Origin: DASSBG01 sp965651365
GTDB taxonomy: Bacteria > Pseudomonadota > Gammaproteobacteria > Xanthomonadales > Rhodanobacteraceae
NCBI GenBank assembly: GCA_965651365.1
Contig: CBFGSA010000126.1
Coordinates: 1-7,417, forward strand
DNA length: 7,417 nucleotides
Reading direction: 5' to 3'
Positions within the stretch are counted from its first letter, which is position 1. Each line of letters opens with the position of its first letter. The notes under the pieces were generated by a model. That model worked only from the letters and a program-made list of their open reading frames with translations, ran no database searches and was not told the DNA's origin. Below, in pieces: positions 5,838-7,417 of this stretch. The translations under genes and the position numbers were made by a program.

Positions 5838-7214
5838 ATGCCTGATTTGACCCGCCGAGACTTTCTCAAATCCTGCGGTGCCGGCGTCATGGTGGCCGGT
5901 GTCGGCCCCGGCCTCATGCATCTGGCTTTCGCCGAAGGCAGCGCCGGCGCCAGCGATACCCTGATCGTGGTCTTCATGCGTGGCGGCTGCGATGGCCTCA
6001 GCCTGGTGCCGCCGATCGGTGGCAATGACCGCGCCGAATACGAACGCGCCCGCCCGGATCTGGCGGTCCCGTTGTCCGGCACTGACGCCGCCCTGCCACT
6101 GGCCAACAGCAATGGACATTGGGGCTTGCATTCCAGGGCCGGCGGCCTGCGCGATCTGTACAATTCCGGCCACCTGGCCGTGGTGCTGGGTACCGGCATG
6201 CCGGCACCGGTCACGCGCAGCCACTTCGATGCCCAGGCCACCATGGAGCTGGGCACGCCGGGTCAGCAGGGCATTGGCAACGGCTGGCTGACCCGCCACA
6301 TGGCCAGCATGGGTCTGGCACCCAACCTGGTGATTCCGGGCGTGTCGGCGGGCAGCCTGACCGCCACCAGTCTGATCTCCAGCAGCGACGCCATCACCAT
6401 GGATGACGGCGAGGACTTCCGTATCGATTCCTCGGCCTGGGGCTGGAATGCGCGCGACCGTTACGACCCGCCGCCGTCGGGCTTCAACGGCCTGGTGGAG
6501 ACGCTGCCGTCACTGTGGTCGGGCAACAGCATGCTGGACGCCGCCGGACGCCAGACGCTGGAGTCACTGGCCGTGGTGCGGCCGATGGATTTCGACAATT
6601 ACGCACCCGCCAATGGTGCCAGCTACCCCGACAGCGGGTTTGCCGATCAACTGCAGATGCTGGCCCAGTTGATCAAGTCCGGTGTGGGTCTGAAGGTCGC
6701 CACCATCGAAAGTCATGGCGATTGGGACACCCACAATGGCCAGAGCTATCGTTTCGGGGGCTCGGTTGAAACTCTGTCGCAGGGCCTGGCCGCCTTTTAC
6801 CAGGACCTGGCGGGAAGCGGCGGCGCCAACTACGCCAGCAGCACCAGCATCGTGGTGATGAGCGAGTTCGGCCGTCGCGTGCGCCAGAACGACAGCAACG
6901 GCACCGACCACGGCTACGGCAACGTGATGCTCGCACTCGGCGGCACGGTCAACGGTGGCCACGTCTACGGCCTCAGCGAATACGCCGGACTGGCCGACGA
7001 GCAGCTGTTCGAAGGCGAGGATGTCGAGGTCACCATCGACTACCGCCGGGTGCTGTCCGAGGCCATGATCCGGCGCCAGGGCAACAACCATCTCGGCTAC
7101 GTATTCCCGGGCTACGGCGGCTATTCGCCGATGGGCATTTTTCAGGGCGCCGACATTGCCCCCGACTACAGCGCCACCGGCTGGGATTCACTGTTCACGA
7201 ACGGGTTTGAGTGA
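5838..7214 (+). CDS. DUF1501 domain protein, Tat-exported, with LFTNGFE tail
   Basis: A 458-residue DUF1501 protein, a family related by fold to alkaline phosphatases and sulfatases but without a defined reaction for most members. The N-terminus is a good twin-arginine signal: LTRRDFLK (4-11), a hydrophobic stretch, and a likely cleavage site after AFA (30-32). Motifs in order: TLIVVFMRGGCDGLSLV (41-57), TRSHFDAQATMELGTPG (from 126), ESHGDWDTHNGQ with Asp295, Asp297 and His299, VVMSEFGRRV with Glu343, and GTDHGYGNVMLALGG (from 355) with Asp357 and His358. These acidic residues and histidines are where the superfamily binds metal, which is inference here. After the usual FPGY ending there are about 30 more residues finishing in DSLFTNGFE. 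ATG 5838 is preferred over GTG 5829, since it gives a normal signal peptide; a weak GGTGA precedes it, fitting translational coupling to the DUF1800 gene. Confidence 0.92.
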   Translation: MPDLTRRDFLKSCGAGVMVAGVGPGLMHLAFAEGSAGASDTLIVVFMRGGCDGLSLVPPIGGNDRAEYERARPDLAVPLSGTDAALPLANSNGHWGLHSRAGGLRDLYNSGHLAVVLGTGMPAPVTRSHFDAQATMELGTPGQQGIGNGWLTRHMASMGLAPNLVIPGVSAGSLTATSLISSSDAITMDDGEDFRIDSSAWGWNARDRYDPPPSGFNGLVETLPSLWSGNSMLDAAGRQTLESLAVVRPMDFDNYAPANGASYPDSGFADQLQMLAQLIKSGVGLKVATIESHGDWDTHNGQSYRFGGSVETLSQGLAAFYQDLAGSGGANYASSTSIVVMSEFGRRVRQNDSNGTDHGYGNVMLALGGTVNGGHVYGLSEYAGLADEQLFEGEDVEVTIDYRRVLSEAMIRRQGNNHLGYVFPGYGGYSPMGIFQGADIAPDYSATGWDSLFTNGFE

Positions 7215-7219
7215 GAAGG

Positions 7220-7232
7220 GCCGGGATTCGGG
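7220..7232. repeat. Single GGGATTC heptad in repeated context
   Basis: The 13 bases GCCGGGATTCGGG are identical to 201-213, the beginning of the heptad array after the aldehyde dehydrogenase gene. Here they start five bases after the DUF1501 stop codon; there, six bases after the stop. Confidence 0.6.
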
Positions 7233-7236
7233 GTAA

Positions 7237-7272
7237 GCCGAACCGAACTGCCGGTGGCAGTTCGCAGTCGGC
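7237..7272 (+). terminator. Strong two-part hairpin after the DUF1501 gene
   Basis: The inner stem is nine perfect base pairs, CGAACTGCC with GGCAGTTCG, around the loop GGT (7244-7264). An outer stem GCCGA / TCGGC (7237-7241 with 7268-7272) extends it across a small internal loop. It lies 22 bases after the stop codon, the right place for transcription to end. There is no T-run after it, so it is not a classical intrinsic terminator and may instead protect the 3' end of the RNA. Confidence 0.4.
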
Positions 7273-7288
7273 GAACGACCGGCCATGG

Positions 7289-7309
7289 GCCCGGAGCACC
7301 GCTCCGGGC
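7289..7309. other. Second 9-bp hairpin in the terminal spacer
   Basis: GCCCGGAGC pairs perfectly with GCTCCGGGC around the loop ACC. Like the hairpin before it, it has nine base pairs and a three-base loop and no following T-run. Confidence 0.5.
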
Positions 7310-7417
7310 GCCGAAGCCAGGAGGGCGCAGGCAGGACTTTCTTCGCGGAGCCGGAGGCGCAGCGGGGAAAGGCCGGGCCGGACAATACCCACCATGGATG
7401 GTTGCCTGCCTGGTGCG
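7310..7417. other. Terminal spacer, probably intergenic repeat, no gene seen
   Basis: The rest of the window holds no convincing gene on either strand. It contains an 8-bp inverted repeat, CAGGCAGG (7328-7335) with CCTGCCTG (7405-7412), and a small ACCAT-GG-ATGGT palindrome just inside it. The purine-rich stretch with GGGGAAAGGCCGGGCCGG resembles repeated intergenic DNA. An ATG at 7394 stays open to the window end but has no ribosome binding site. Confidence 0.4.

Noticed and set aside
5838..5880. Possible lipoprotein signal (LKSC) in the DUF1501 N-terminus
   Set aside because: Lys at the -2 position breaks the lipobox and the hydrophobic stretch follows the Cys instead of preceding it; a Tat signal with cleavage after AFA fits better.
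7394..7417. Start of a new gene at ATG 7394
   Set aside because: Only eight codons are visible, there is no ribosome binding site, and the ATG lies in a palindrome that looks like intergenic repeat.

Overview
The window looks like ordinary chromosome from a GC-rich gammaproteobacterium, most likely of the Lysobacterales (Xanthomonadales). Three things point there: the protein sequences, the style of the intergenic repeats (7-bp tandem repeats and paired palindromes that translate as VIPAQAGIQ), and the C-terminal tail LFTNGFE on an exported protein, which I associate from memory with this order. The order is an inference and no species is claimed. All seven recognisable genes lie on the + strand.

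Layout. Bases 1-194 hold the 3' end of an ALDH7-type aldehyde dehydrogenase (lysine catabolism type). Bases 195-488 are non-coding and repeat-rich: six tandem heptads, then a perfect 27-bp inverted repeat whose arms are themselves palindromes of the ATTCCC-N8-GGGAAT type. Next is an SDR oxidoreductase (489-1271), followed by a spacer bounded by inverted heptad repeats. A small DUF4190 membrane protein (1453-1743) is nearly contiguous with pyrD (1750-2784), the quinone-linked dihydroorotate dehydrogenase. A repeat-like spacer of about 140 bases leads into murB (2924-3982), whose probable TTG start uses a strong Shine-Dalgarno sequence lying inside a small palindrome at the end of that spacer. 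The last block is a two-gene unit: a DUF1800 protein (4090-5832) and a DUF1501 protein (5838-7214), both with twin-arginine-like N-termini. The window ends in 200 bases of hairpins and palindromes with no gene seen.

How the genes relate. pyrD (pyrimidine synthesis) and murB (peptidoglycan precursor synthesis) are housekeeping genes. The ALDH and SDR genes are separate metabolic genes with no visible link to them. The DUF1800/DUF1501 pair is the part with least known function: the two products are probably exported and probably act together, but their substrate is unknown. I see no CRISPR array, transposase, phage gene, tRNA or rRNA, and no convincing new defence or mobile system. The best leads are the repeats placed at or just after stop codons, the repeat-derived translation signal of murB, and the exported pair with its unusual tail and insertion.
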